64,000 bases of DNA from Polyangium spumosum (GTDB lineage Bacteria; Myxococcota_A; Polyangia; Polyangiales; Polyangiaceae): the NCBI RefSeq assembly GCF_009649845.1, contig NZ_WJIE01000004.1, forward strand, positions 186,001 to 250,000. The letters run 5' to 3'. This document shows, in pieces, positions 8,154 through 16,565 of the stretch; the first letter of the stretch is position 1, and the number at the start of each line of letters is the position of its first letter. Made by a program: the position numbers and the translations under genes. The notes below the pieces were generated by a model. That model did no database searches and was not told the DNA's origin. It was given only the letters and a program-made list of their open reading frames with translations.

Positions 8154-9509
8154 TCAATTCACCCGCTGCCCGCTCCCCGAAGCCCGCCGCTCCATGACGA
8201 GCGGCATCCCGCCCGACGGCGTGATCGTCACGCCGCGGCGGACCTCGTGGACCTTGCCGAAGAGGGGCAGGCGCAGCTCGGCGCGCGCGAGGATCGTGGC
8301 GAGGATCATCTTCATTTCGTAGAGCGCGAAGGCCATGCCGATGCAGCGGCGGATGCCCCCGCCGAAGGGCAACCACTCGTGCGGGCCGAATCGCTGGCGC
8401 AAGAATCGGTCGGGATCGAAGCGCGTGGGGTCCGGGTAGAGCTCGGGCCGGCGATGAATGAGGTAAATCGAGACGAGGACGGGCGTGCCTGCCTCGAGGT
8501 CGTAGCCGCCGATCCGCGCAGGCTTTTGCAGGAGGCGGCCGACCATCGGGACCACGGGCTGCAGGCGCAAGGCCTCGCGCGCCGTGGCGTCGAGAAGGGC
8601 GCAACGCGCGATTCGCTCGGGCGCGAGGTCGGGCAGGGCGCCTTCGGCCTCGAGCTCGCGGACGAGGCGCGGGGCGAGGCTCTTCGAGGCGAGGATCCAC
8701 CGCAGCGCCCAGGAGAGCGCCGTCGCGGTGGTCTCGTGGCCCGCGGCGAGAAGGGTCATGAGCTCGTCGCGTAGCTCGTTGTCGCTCATGGGCTCGCCTT
8801 GCTCGTCGCGCGCGTCGAGCAGGAGCGAGAGGATGTCGTCGCCACGCTCGCCCGAGGCGCGGCGGCGCCGGATCTCCGCGTAGAGCATCTCGTCGGCCTC
8901 GGTGAGGGTCCGGGTCAAGGTCGTCCAGCGCGTGAGGGGGCCGAGGTCCCGCTGGAACATGGGCAAGAGGAGGATCGGGTTCGTCGCGAGCTCCAGGATG
9001 CCCATGAGGCGCTCGCGCAATCGATCAAAGAGCTCGCCCTCGTCGATGCCGAAGACGACCCGAAGGATGACGTCGAGCGTGATGGCCTGCAGGTGCTCGT
9101 GGACGGGGAAACGCTTGCGCTCGGGCCAGGTGGTGATCGAGGCCTCGGTGAGGTCGACCATGCGCGCGCCATAGGAGGACATGCGCTCGCCGTGCAGGGG
9201 CGGCATGAGCAGCTTGCGCTGGCGGAGGTGCTCCTTGCCGTCGAGCAGGAGGAGCGAGGCCTTGCCGAGGATCGGGCCGAGCACGGCGTTGACCTGGCCG
9301 GCGTGCGCGTCGTCCGCGCCGAGGGCGAAGACCTCCTTGGCCGCCTCGGGGCGGTGGAACACCACGGCCGGCTTGGGCATGGCCGGGAAGCGCATGGTGA
9401 AGGCGTCCGGGTACCGCTTGCCCATGGCCTCGAGGAAGGGGAACGGGCGGTACAGATAGGGGAGGACGGCGATGGCCGGGTGCAGGGCGGGGCCGGGGGG
9501 GAGGTGCAT
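8154..9509 (-). CDS. Cytochrome P450
   Basis: A 451-residue soluble P450 monooxygenase. The I-helix oxygen-activation motif AGHETT lies in LLAAGHETTATALSW. The K-helix E-x-x-R is in AREALRLQP, and the heme loop FGGGIRRCIG places the thiolate Cys at residue 389. It starts MHLPPGP, the usual Pro-rich P450 opening, with no membrane anchor. ATG at 9509 is chosen for that reason; an ATG at 9527 would add six residues. It is divergent from an NADP-dependent oxidoreductase across 67 bases, but no ferredoxin or ferredoxin reductase is nearby, so electron donors must come from elsewhere. Overall it resembles CYP102/CYP110-like fatty-acid or terpenoid hydroxylases; the substrate cannot be stated. Confidence 0.93.
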   Translation of the reverse strand: MHLPPGPALHPAIAVLPYLYRPFPFLEAMGKRYPDAFTMRFPAMPKPAVVFHRPEAAKEVFALGADDAHAGQVNAVLGPILGKASLLLLDGKEHLRQRKLLMPPLHGERMSSYGARMVDLTEASITTWPERKRFPVHEHLQAITLDVILRVVFGIDEGELFDRLRERLMGILELATNPILLLPMFQRDLGPLTRWTTLTRTLTEADEMLYAEIRRRRASGERGDDILSLLLDARDEQGEPMSDNELRDELMTLLAAGHETTATALSWALRWILASKSLAPRLVRELEAEGALPDLAPERIARCALLDATAREALRLQPVVPMVGRLLQKPARIGGYDLEAGTPVLVSIYLIHRRPELYPDPTRFDPDRFLRQRFGPHEWLPFGGGIRRCIGMAFALYEMKMILATILARAELRLPLFGKVHEVRRGVTITPSGGMPLVMERRASGSGQRVN

Positions 9510-9576
9510 GGGCGCGAAGCCTAGCATTGCTCGAGGCGCGGTCGCCGGATAGGGTGCGCGCCGAGAGGAGGACACG

Positions 9577-10587
9577 ATGACGGATGTGAACCGCTGCTTT
9601 CGGCTCGCCGCGCGGCCGGAGGGGATGATCAAGGACAGTGATTTCTCGTGGCAGGAGGAGGCCGTGCCGGAGCTCGGGCCGGGGCAGATCCTCGTCCAGA
9701 CGCTGTATCTGTCGGTGGATCCGACGCAGCGGATCTGGAGCGCGTACGACTCGTACCTGCCGGCCGTGGCGATCGGCGAGGTGATGCGCGCGGGCGGCGT
9801 CGGGCGTGTCTTGCGCTCGAACCTGCCCGACTTCTCGCCGGGGGATCTCGTGTACGGGATGACGGGCTGGCAGACCCACGCCGTGATGGAGCCCTCGGTC
9901 CGCGGGCCGAGGAAGCTGCCGCCGGGCACGCCGCCGACGATGGCGCTCTCGCTCCTCGGGCTCACGGGGCTCACCGCGTATTTCGGGCTGCTCGACGTGG
10001 GGCGCGTGAAGGAGGGCGAGACGGTCGTGGTCTCGGGCGCCGCGGGCGCGACGGGTAATGCCGTGGGACAGATCGCGAAGATCAAGGGCGCGCGGGTCGT
10101 GGGTATCGCAGGGGGACCGGCGAAGTGCGCGTGGATCAAGGACGAGCTCGGGTTCGACGCGGCGATCGATTACAAGGCCGAGGACGTGAAGAAGCGGCTG
10201 GGCGAGCTCTGCCCGGGCGGGATCGACGTGTATTTCGACAACGTCGGCGGCGCCATCCTGGAGGCCGCGCTCGCGCACCTGGCGATGCGCGGGCGGGTCG
10301 TGCTCTGCGGTTCGATCGGCGATTACAACAACCCCGCGGGCTCGTCCGGGCCGCGCAACCTCATGAACCTCGTCATCAAGCGCGGGCGCATGGAAGGGTT
10401 CCTCGTGACGGACTACGCCGATCGGTTCGGCGAGGCCATCGGGGACCTCGCGCGGTGGGCGGCCGAGGGGCGGATCCAGGATCGCGTGGATGTCGTGGAG
10501 GGCCTGGAGAACGCGCCCGCGGCGCTGCGGCGCCTCTTCACGGGGGCGAACACGGGCAAGCAGCTCGTCAAGGTGGCGGACGGTTGA
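9577..10587 (+). CDS. NADP-dependent oxidoreductase, MDR family (leukotriene B4 dehydrogenase/CurA-like)
   Basis: A 336-residue zinc-independent medium-chain dehydrogenase/reductase. The N-terminal half is a GroES-like domain with LSVDPTQRIW, a hallmark of the prostaglandin reductase/CurA/LTB4 12-hydroxydehydrogenase branch. The C-terminal Rossmann domain carries VSGAAGATGNAVGQIAKI for NADPH binding and VYFDNVGG near residue 220. Members reduce alpha,beta-unsaturated ketones or aldehydes with NADPH. GAGAGGAGG precedes the ATG at 9577. It is divergent from the P450, which could place both in one oxidative pathway, although this enzyme type is also a general detoxifier of reactive enones. Confidence 0.92.
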   Translation: MTDVNRCFRLAARPEGMIKDSDFSWQEEAVPELGPGQILVQTLYLSVDPTQRIWSAYDSYLPAVAIGEVMRAGGVGRVLRSNLPDFSPGDLVYGMTGWQTHAVMEPSVRGPRKLPPGTPPTMALSLLGLTGLTAYFGLLDVGRVKEGETVVVSGAAGATGNAVGQIAKIKGARVVGIAGGPAKCAWIKDELGFDAAIDYKAEDVKKRLGELCPGGIDVYFDNVGGAILEAALAHLAMRGRVVLCGSIGDYNNPAGSSGPRNLMNLVIKRGRMEGFLVTDYADRFGEAIGDLARWAAEGRIQDRVDVVEGLENAPAALRRLFTGANTGKQLVKVADG

Positions 10588-10636
10588 GGTTCCCGCGTAG
10601 GGTGACCGCCTCGGGGGCCGTCCAAGGGGAACGATC

Positions 10637-11932
10637 ATGACATCTCCTCGAACCAACGAGCCGGCCGGCGGAGATCCGGAGGTCCTCCGGGTCGTCGCGC
10701 GGGGCAAGCGGCGGCGATGGCCGTGGGTGCTGCTCGCCGCCGTCCTCCTCACCGCCGGCGGCGGCGGCTTCTACGCGTGGAAACAGAAGGCCGCAGCCGC
10801 CGCGGAGGGCACGAAGTACCAGTCGCAGAAGGTCGAGCGCGGCGATCTGCGGGTGACCGTGACGGCGACGGGCACGCTGAAGGCGCGCAACACCGTGGAG
10901 GTCGGCGCGGAGATCACGGGCCGGGTGCTCGAGGTCCACGTCAATTTCAACGACAAGGTGACGAAGGGCCAGATCCTCGCCGAGATCGACACCGAGCAAT
11001 ACACGGCGCGGGTCGAGGAGGCGACGGCGCAGCTCGCCTCGGCCAATGCGTCGCTCGTCAACGCCCGCGCGACGGCGAACGAGGCGAAGCTGAAGCTCGG
11101 TCGCGCGGAGGCCATGGCGGGCCAGGGCCTCACGGCGGCGCAGGAGGTCGAGACGGCGCAGGCGAACCACAAGCGCGCCCAGGCGCAGGTGTCGTCGGCG
11201 GGCTCGCAGGTGACGCTGGCGCATGCGTCGCTCAAGGTCGCGAAGACGAACCTCATGAAGGCGGTCATCCGTTCGCCGATCGACGGCGTGGTGCTGAACC
11301 GCGCCGTCGAGCCGGGGCAAACCGTCACGTCGGGCCTGCAGACGCCGGTGCTCTTCGTGCTCGCGGCGGATCTGGCCGAGCTCCAGCTCAACGTGCAGGT
11401 GGACGAGGCCGACGTGGGCGCGGTGAAGGAAGCGCAGGACGCGAGCTTCACGGTCGACGCGTACCCGCAGCAGACCTTCGTGTCGAAGGTGCTCGCCGTG
11501 AAGAACATGCCGACGGCGGGGACGACGGTGGTCACGTACGAGGCGTGGCTGTCGGTCGACAATTCGAAAGGATTGCTCCGGCCCGGGATGACGGCGACGG
11601 CGACGATCACCACCGAGGAGCGCAAGGACGTGCTGCTCGTGTCGAATGCGGCGCTGCGGTTCAACCCGTTCCGCAAGCAGCAGCAAGCGCAAGGCGCGAC
11701 GGTGAACCCGTTCATGCCCATGAACCGGCGCCCGAGGCCGGGGCAGCAGACGCGGCCGGCGGGCTCGGGCGGGCCCCGCGAGCCGGCGCTCTGGCTCTCC
11801 ACGGACGCCGAGCCGCGCCGGGTGAAGGTGGAGGTCGGGGCGACGGACGGCATTCGCACGGAGGTCCGCTCGGAGGAGATCGGCGAGGGGACCGAGGTCG
11901 TGGTGAGCATGACGGAGGCGCCGCGTGGCTGA
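10637..11932 (+). CDS. Periplasmic adaptor subunit of a MacAB-type efflux system
   Basis: A 431-residue membrane-fusion protein. Residues about 28-48 form one transmembrane anchor (WPWVLLAAVLLTAGGGGF). A split lipoyl (barrel-sandwich) domain follows: VTATGTLKARNTVEVGAEI and VIRSPIDGVVLNRAVEPGQTV lie on either side of an alpha-helical hairpin of about 100 residues rich in Ala and Glu. Beta-barrel and membrane-proximal domains come next. The C-terminal region contains an inserted basic Pro/Arg-rich stretch (about residues 355-385). In MacA-like systems this protein links the inner-membrane ABC transporter to a TolC channel. The stop overlaps the next gene by 8 bases, so the four-gene operon 10637-15368 is probably one transcript. 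Confidence 0.9.
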   Translation: MTSPRTNEPAGGDPEVLRVVARGKRRRWPWVLLAAVLLTAGGGGFYAWKQKAAAAAEGTKYQSQKVERGDLRVTVTATGTLKARNTVEVGAEITGRVLEVHVNFNDKVTKGQILAEIDTEQYTARVEEATAQLASANASLVNARATANEAKLKLGRAEAMAGQGLTAAQEVETAQANHKRAQAQVSSAGSQVTLAHASLKVAKTNLMKAVIRSPIDGVVLNRAVEPGQTVTSGLQTPVLFVLAADLAELQLNVQVDEADVGAVKEAQDASFTVDAYPQQTFVSKVLAVKNMPTAGTTVVTYEAWLSVDNSKGLLRPGMTATATITTEERKDVLLVSNAALRFNPFRKQQQAQGATVNPFMPMNRRPRPGQQTRPAGSGGPREPALWLSTDAEPRRVKVEVGATDGIRTEVRSEEIGEGTEVVVSMTEAPRG

Positions 11933-12629
11933 GGCCCCGCCCGCGGCCTATCCGATCGTCGAGTTCCGGAGGGTCGAGAAGATCTACGGCGAGGGCGAGT
12001 CGGAGGTGCGCGCGCTCGACGGCGTCGACATGCGCATCGATCCCGGGGAGTTCGTCAGCATCATGGGGTCGAGCGGCTCGGGCAAGTCGACCGCGATGAA
12101 CATGATCGGTTGCCTGGATGTGCCCACGTCCGGCGCGTACCTCTTTCGTGGCGTCAACGTCTGCGAGCTCGATCAGGACCAGCGCGCGCTCTTGCGGCGC
12201 CATTTCATCGGGTTCGTGTTCCAGCAGTTCAACCTGCTCGCGCGGACGACGGCGCTCGAGAACGTGGAGCTGCCGCTCGTTTATCGGCGCGTGCCGGCGG
12301 AGGAGCGGCGGCAGCGGGCGCTGAAGGCGCTCGATCTCGTGGGGCTCTCGGACCGCGCGGGGCACACGAGCGCGAAGCTCTCGGGCGGCCAGCAGCAACG
12401 CGTGGCCATCGCGCGGGCGCTCGTGACGGACCCGTCGCTGCTGCTCGCGGACGAGCCGACGGGAAACCTCGATACGACGCGGAAGGCCGAGATCATGGAG
12501 CTCATGGTCCGCCTCAACCGCGAGCACGGCATCACCGTGGTGATGGTGACGCACGAGCCGGACATGGCCGAATACGGGACGCGGACGATCGTGTTCCGCG
12601 ACGGCAAAATCATCTCGGGGAACCGCTGA
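11925..12629 (+). CDS. ABC transporter ATP-binding protein, MacB/LolD type
   Basis: A 234-residue ATPase of the MacB/LolD/FtsE branch. Walker A is GSSGSGKST at residues 48-56, the signature is LSGGQQQR, and Walker B plus D-loop is LLLADEPTGNLD. The start is GTG at 11925, overlapping the adaptor stop by 8 bases; its own TGA overlaps the permease ATG (ATGA at 12629). In E. coli MacB the ATPase and permease form one polypeptide; here they are separate genes, as in many other bacteria. It powers conformational change in the periplasmic domain of the permease (mechanotransmission) rather than classical transmembrane passage. Confidence 0.95.
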   Translation: MAEAPPAAYPIVEFRRVEKIYGEGESEVRALDGVDMRIDPGEFVSIMGSSGSGKSTAMNMIGCLDVPTSGAYLFRGVNVCELDQDQRALLRRHFIGFVFQQFNLLARTTALENVELPLVYRRVPAEERRQRALKALDLVGLSDRAGHTSAKLSGGQQQRVAIARALVTDPSLLLADEPTGNLDTTRKAEIMELMVRLNREHGITVVMVTHEPDMAEYGTRTIVFRDGKIISGNR

Positions 12630-13834
12630 TGCTCTGGGCGACCTTGATCATGTCCCTGCGCGAGGTGCGGAAAAACGCGCTCCGCTCGTTCCTGACGATG
12701 CTCGGCATCATGATCGGCGTCGGCGCCGTGATCGCGATGGTGACGATCGGCGAGGGGGCGACGCAGAAGGTGCGGAGCGACGTCGGCGCGCTCGGCGAGA
12801 ACATGCTCGTGGTCTCGCCCGGCGCGGCGCGGCGCGGGCCGGAGCGCACGCCGGCGATCCCGTTCGAGAGGGAGGACGTCGAGGCGATCGAGCGCGAGGT
12901 GGCCGGGATCAAGGCGCTCTCGCCGACCGCGCAGTCGGGCACGACGGTGGTCTTCGGCAACCAGAACTGGCCGACGAACGTGATCGGCGTGAACGAGGGG
13001 TACTTCGAGGTCCGCGGCTACAAGATCGAGGTCGGGCGGACGTTCTCCGAGGTCGAGGCGACCGGGGGCGCGCCCGTCTGCATCATCGGAAAGACCGTGC
13101 GGGAGAACCTGTTTGGCGCGACGATGCCCCTGGGCCAGCGCATCCGCGTGAAGCAGGTCTCCTGCCTCGTCATGGGCGTGCTCGCGTCGAAGGGCCAGGC
13201 CGCGATGGGCGGCGATCAGGACGACGTGGTCCTCATGCCGCTCCGCGCCTTCCAGCGGCGCATCGCGGGCAACAACAACATCGGCTCGGTGTATCTGCAG
13301 GTCGAGGACGCGCAGGCGACGAGCTCGGTGCAGATGCAGGTCGAGGACCTTTTGCGCGAGCGGCGGCGCATCCAGCCCGGCGCGGTCGACGATTTCACCG
13401 TGCGGAACATGCAGGAGATCGCCGATACGATGAGCAGCGTCACGTCCTCCATGACGGGCCTGCTCGGCGGGATCGCGGCCGTGAGCCTGCTCGTCGGGGG
13501 CATCGGCATCATGAACATCATGCTCGTGAGCGTCACCGAGCGGACGCGCGAGGTCGGTACGCGGCTCGCGATCGGGGCGCTCGCGAGCGAGGTGCTCTTG
13601 CAGTTCCTCGTGGAGGCGGTGGTGCTCGCGCTGCTCGGCGGGATCCTCGGGATCCTCTTCGGGCTCTCGCTCTCGTACATGGCGACGCAGAGCCTCTCTC
13701 TGCCGTTCGTCATCTCGCCGGGCACGGTGGCCGGGGCCTTCGCGTTCTCCGCGGCCGTCGGCGTCATCTTCGGGTATCTGCCGGCGCGCAAGGCGGCGCG
13801 CCTCAACCCCATCGAGGCATTGCGTCATGAATAG
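12629..13834 (+). CDS. ABC transporter permease, MacB-like FtsX domain
   Basis: A 401-residue inner-membrane protein with the type VII ABC (MacB) topology: one N-terminal transmembrane helix (LRSFLTMLGIMIGVGAVIAM), a periplasmic domain of about 220 residues, then three C-terminal helices. The FtsX domain is marked by GGIGIMNIMLVSVTERTREV and the closing PARKAARLNPIEALRHE-type tail. The start was set at the ATG within ATGA at 12629-12632; longer upstream frames run inside the ATPase gene in another frame. With its neighbours it should form a tripartite exporter for a macrolide, peptide, siderophore or lipid-like substrate; the cargo cannot be read from sequence. Confidence 0.95.
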   Translation: MLWATLIMSLREVRKNALRSFLTMLGIMIGVGAVIAMVTIGEGATQKVRSDVGALGENMLVVSPGAARRGPERTPAIPFEREDVEAIEREVAGIKALSPTAQSGTTVVFGNQNWPTNVIGVNEGYFEVRGYKIEVGRTFSEVEATGGAPVCIIGKTVRENLFGATMPLGQRIRVKQVSCLVMGVLASKGQAAMGGDQDDVVLMPLRAFQRRIAGNNNIGSVYLQVEDAQATSSVQMQVEDLLRERRRIQPGAVDDFTVRNMQEIADTMSSVTSSMTGLLGGIAAVSLLVGGIGIMNIMLVSVTERTREVGTRLAIGALASEVLLQFLVEAVVLALLGGILGILFGLSLSYMATQSLSLPFVISPGTVAGAFAFSAAVGVIFGYLPARKAARLNPIEALRHE

Positions 13835-15368
13835 ACCGTCGAAATGGTGCGTCGCCGTGTGTTCACTCGCGCTCGCCCTGGCCGCCGCGGACGCGTCTGC
13901 CCAGGAGGCGCAGCCAAAGCCGGCCGCGCGCGCGGGGGCCCCCGTGAAACACGAGATCACGGAGAGTGACGTCATTGCGCTCACGCTCCGGCACAACCCG
14001 ACCCTCGCGTCGGCCATTCTCACGGAGAAGCAGGCGCTCGCCCTCGTGCGGGCGCAGGAGGCGCGGTTTCCGTTCGTGCTCACGGCGAACGGGGGATACA
14101 CGCGCAGCGCGTCGCCCGCGCTGCAGCGGGACGGCGAGGTCGCCGTGGGCCGGCGGGATACGTTCTCCGTCAGCGGGGCGCTGCGGAAGGATTTCTCGAC
14201 CGGCACGGTCGTGTCGCTCGCCGTGCAGGCGAGCCGCAACTCCACGACGAGCGCCGTCGGTGAGCTCATCACGGCGGGCGCGGCGGGCACGGGGTATCTG
14301 CTCTCGACGCGGCTCACGCTCTCGCAGCCCATCCTCCGCGGCGCAGGGACACGCATCGGCGAGGCAGGGCTAAGGGCCGCGGAGCTCGATCGGGCCGCCG
14401 CGCAGGAGGGGCGCGAGCGCGTGGCGAGCGAGGTCGTGCGCGACACGCTCACGGCGTACTGGGAGCTCTGGTATGCGTCACGCGCGCTCGGCATCGAGCT
14501 CGCCGCGCGGGATCTCGCGAAGGCCGAGCGCGACGCGGCCGAGCAGCGGCGCGAGAAGGGGGCGATCGCCGAGGTCGACGTGCTCTCGTTCGAGACGCGT
14601 ATGGCGACGCTCGGGGAGTCGGTCACGTCGGCGGAGATGCTCGAGATGCAGCGCGGGCTCGAGCTCTCGCAGCTGCTCGCCGCGCCCGATCCGAACGTGC
14701 GCCTGCGGGCCGCGGGCAGCCCCTCGGATCCGCAGACGCCGACCGTGGCGGAGGTCGAGAAGGCGCTCGCCGCGCTCTCGCCCGAGCTGAAGGAGCTCGA
14801 GGCGAGGGTCGCCTCGGCCGAGTCACGCGCGCAGGTCGCGGGCGACGCGTACCGGCCGCGGCTCGACGTGGAGGGGTACGTGGAGCTGCGCGGGCTCGGC
14901 AATGGCTCGGTCGGGCCGGCGTTCGCGCAGATCGGGACGTTCGGGGCCGTGGGCGGGTACGTGGGGTTCCTCTTCGAGGCGCCGCTCTCGACGGCGCGGG
15001 AGTCGGCGGAGGTCGAGAACGCGCGTATCGGCGCGCAGATCGCGAAGAACAACCTCGAAGCCGCGCGCAGCCGGGTCCGCATCGTCGCGGTGCGCCTCGT
15101 CGCGCAGCTCGAGGCGGCCGAGCAGAGGCGCGCCGCGGCGGCGAAGACCGTGGCGATCGCCGAGAGGCAGGTCGAGGCCGAGCGGGCGCGCTTCGCGCTC
15201 GGCGCCTCGACGCCCCTGCAGGTGCAGCAGGCCGAGGACGCCGTGCGTACGGCGCGCCTGCGCGTCGCGCGGGCCACGGTGGATCGGGTCCAGGCCATGC
15301 TCGCGCTCGAGCACGCGATGGGTCGCATCGCGGCGCGGGTCGCGGGCGGCATCCCCGCGGAGAAGTGA
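13827..15368 (+). CDS. TolC-family outer membrane efflux protein
   Basis: A 513-residue outer-membrane channel. It begins with a cleavable-type signal (CSLALALAAADASAQ, cut expected near residue 26). Two duplicated TolC repeats follow, rich in long Ala/Glu/Arg helices that form the periplasmic tunnel, with strand-forming segments such as VLTANGGYTRSASP and LSTRLTLSQPILRG, and the typical SRVRIVAVRLVAQLEAAEQR helix. It overlaps the permease gene by 8 bases and completes the efflux operon. Its stop is only 3 bases from the stop of the convergent hypothetical gene, leaving no room for a terminator between them. Confidence 0.92.
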   Translation: MNRPSKWCVAVCSLALALAAADASAQEAQPKPAARAGAPVKHEITESDVIALTLRHNPTLASAILTEKQALALVRAQEARFPFVLTANGGYTRSASPALQRDGEVAVGRRDTFSVSGALRKDFSTGTVVSLAVQASRNSTTSAVGELITAGAAGTGYLLSTRLTLSQPILRGAGTRIGEAGLRAAELDRAAAQEGRERVASEVVRDTLTAYWELWYASRALGIELAARDLAKAERDAAEQRREKGAIAEVDVLSFETRMATLGESVTSAEMLEMQRGLELSQLLAAPDPNVRLRAAGSPSDPQTPTVAEVEKALAALSPELKELEARVASAESRAQVAGDAYRPRLDVEGYVELRGLGNGSVGPAFAQIGTFGAVGGYVGFLFEAPLSTARESAEVENARIGAQIAKNNLEAARSRVRIVAVRLVAQLEAAEQRRAAAAKTVAIAERQVEAERARFALGASTPLQVQQAEDAVRTARLRVARATVDRVQAMLALEHAMGRIAARVAGGIPAEK

Positions 15369-15371
15369 GCT

Positions 15372-16418
15372 TCAGCGAGGAGGCCGCGACAAGAACGGGC
15401 GCCGCGGCCTCGGGCGGCCGGTGCGCGCGAGCCACTCCGCGGCGCCGAGCGGCTCCTCGAAGAGCGAGGCGTCGCTCCCGTGCAAGCGGAAGAGCTCCAC
15501 GATGAAGCGCATCCGATCGGCGAGCGAGTCCCAGCGCTCGGCGCGGCTGCCGCAGGTCGACGCGATGTCGGCGTCGTAGCGCAGGACGAAGGTCACGAGC
15601 TCCGGGTCTTCGAGCGCCTCCAGGTGCTCGCCGAAGGGCCCGTTCGGCAGGTCCTCGCCGAGGCGATGGATGGCCGTGCCGCCGCCGAGCTCGAGCTCGA
15701 GCAGGGCCTTCGTGACGATCACGCGTGTGGTGGGGCCGCCGGGCATCGCGGCCGCGATCCGGCCTTGCAGGCGCGTCTGCTCCTGGAGGGCGACGTGCAG
15801 GTTCGCCGCGTAGAGCAGCTCGGCCTTGTGTTTGCCCGCGGGCGCGCGGGCCGCTTCGAGGTAGAGCTCGAAGGCGCGGCGGAGGATGTCCTGCCCGCCG
15901 CGCTCGGGCGGGCCCTGCGTGAAGCCGGCGAAAAACGCGGCGAGCGCGTCGTCTCCGCTGCGGTAGGCGCGCGTGAAGCCGGCGAAGGCCGGGGCGACCT
16001 CCAGGAAGACCTCGCGGTTGCCCTCGCCGACCTCGCGCGAGACGTCGCGCATGACGTCGAGGAGGAGCCGCGCGCCTGGCACGCGCGCCGCGGCCCGCGC
16101 CACGAGCTTCTGGCCCGGGAGATCCTCGCCGCGGATGGATTGTCCCGCGCGGCGCGAGGCCCACGCGGCCATCGTGCACCAGTTGATGGCCGCGCCGCTG
16201 CCGAGGAGATCCGCGGCTTCGATCGAGAGATCGCAGTAGGCCTGGGTGATGAGCAAATTGCGCGCAGCGGCGTCTCTCATGGCCACGACGCGCGTGATGT
16301 ATTCCTCCGTGACGACACGCTCGACGCGCTCGCCGGCCTCGGCGAGCGGCGTGGATTCGCGGAAAACCGAGCGCCTCTGGAGGACATCCCACGCGGAGCT
16401 CGAGAGGAGCGTGAGCAT
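15372..16418 (-). CDS. Hypothetical protein, helical, unknown family
   Basis: A 348-residue protein without signal peptide or clear membrane helix. It starts MLTLLSSSAWDVLQRRSVF and is mainly alpha-helical. A distinctive central segment, GSGAAINWCTMAAWASRRAG followed by GEDLPG (about residues 72-100), looks strongly conserved in style and holds one of the few Cys. A later segment has paired helices with LELGGGTAIHRLGEDLP. The C-terminus is basic and Pro/Arg-rich. ATG at 16418 is used; the frame stays open far upstream but without a comparable start. It is convergent with the TolC gene and divergent from the PHP lipoprotein. I believe similar proteins occur in other myxobacteria and actinobacteria but know no function. 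Confidence 0.72.
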   Translation of the reverse strand: MLTLLSSSAWDVLQRRSVFRESTPLAEAGERVERVVTEEYITRVVAMRDAAARNLLITQAYCDLSIEAADLLGSGAAINWCTMAAWASRRAGQSIRGEDLPGQKLVARAAARVPGARLLLDVMRDVSREVGEGNREVFLEVAPAFAGFTRAYRSGDDALAAFFAGFTQGPPERGGQDILRRAFELYLEAARAPAGKHKAELLYAANLHVALQEQTRLQGRIAAAMPGGPTTRVIVTKALLELELGGGTAIHRLGEDLPNGPFGEHLEALEDPELVTFVLRYDADIASTCGSRAERWDSLADRMRFIVELFRLHGSDASLFEEPLGAAEWLARTGRPRPRRPFLSRPPR

Positions 16419-16565
16419 GCCGGCTCGAAAAGCACGCGGCGCGCCAGCCGAGCTCGGCCTTGGGCGGCGTGATTTCCGAATTCGTAGCTTCCCCTCCCTC
16501 CACGCTTTGCGCCCAAGCTCGTCCTTGCCGCGTCGTCCAAGCCCGGCCATGAGAAGAGGAACCCC

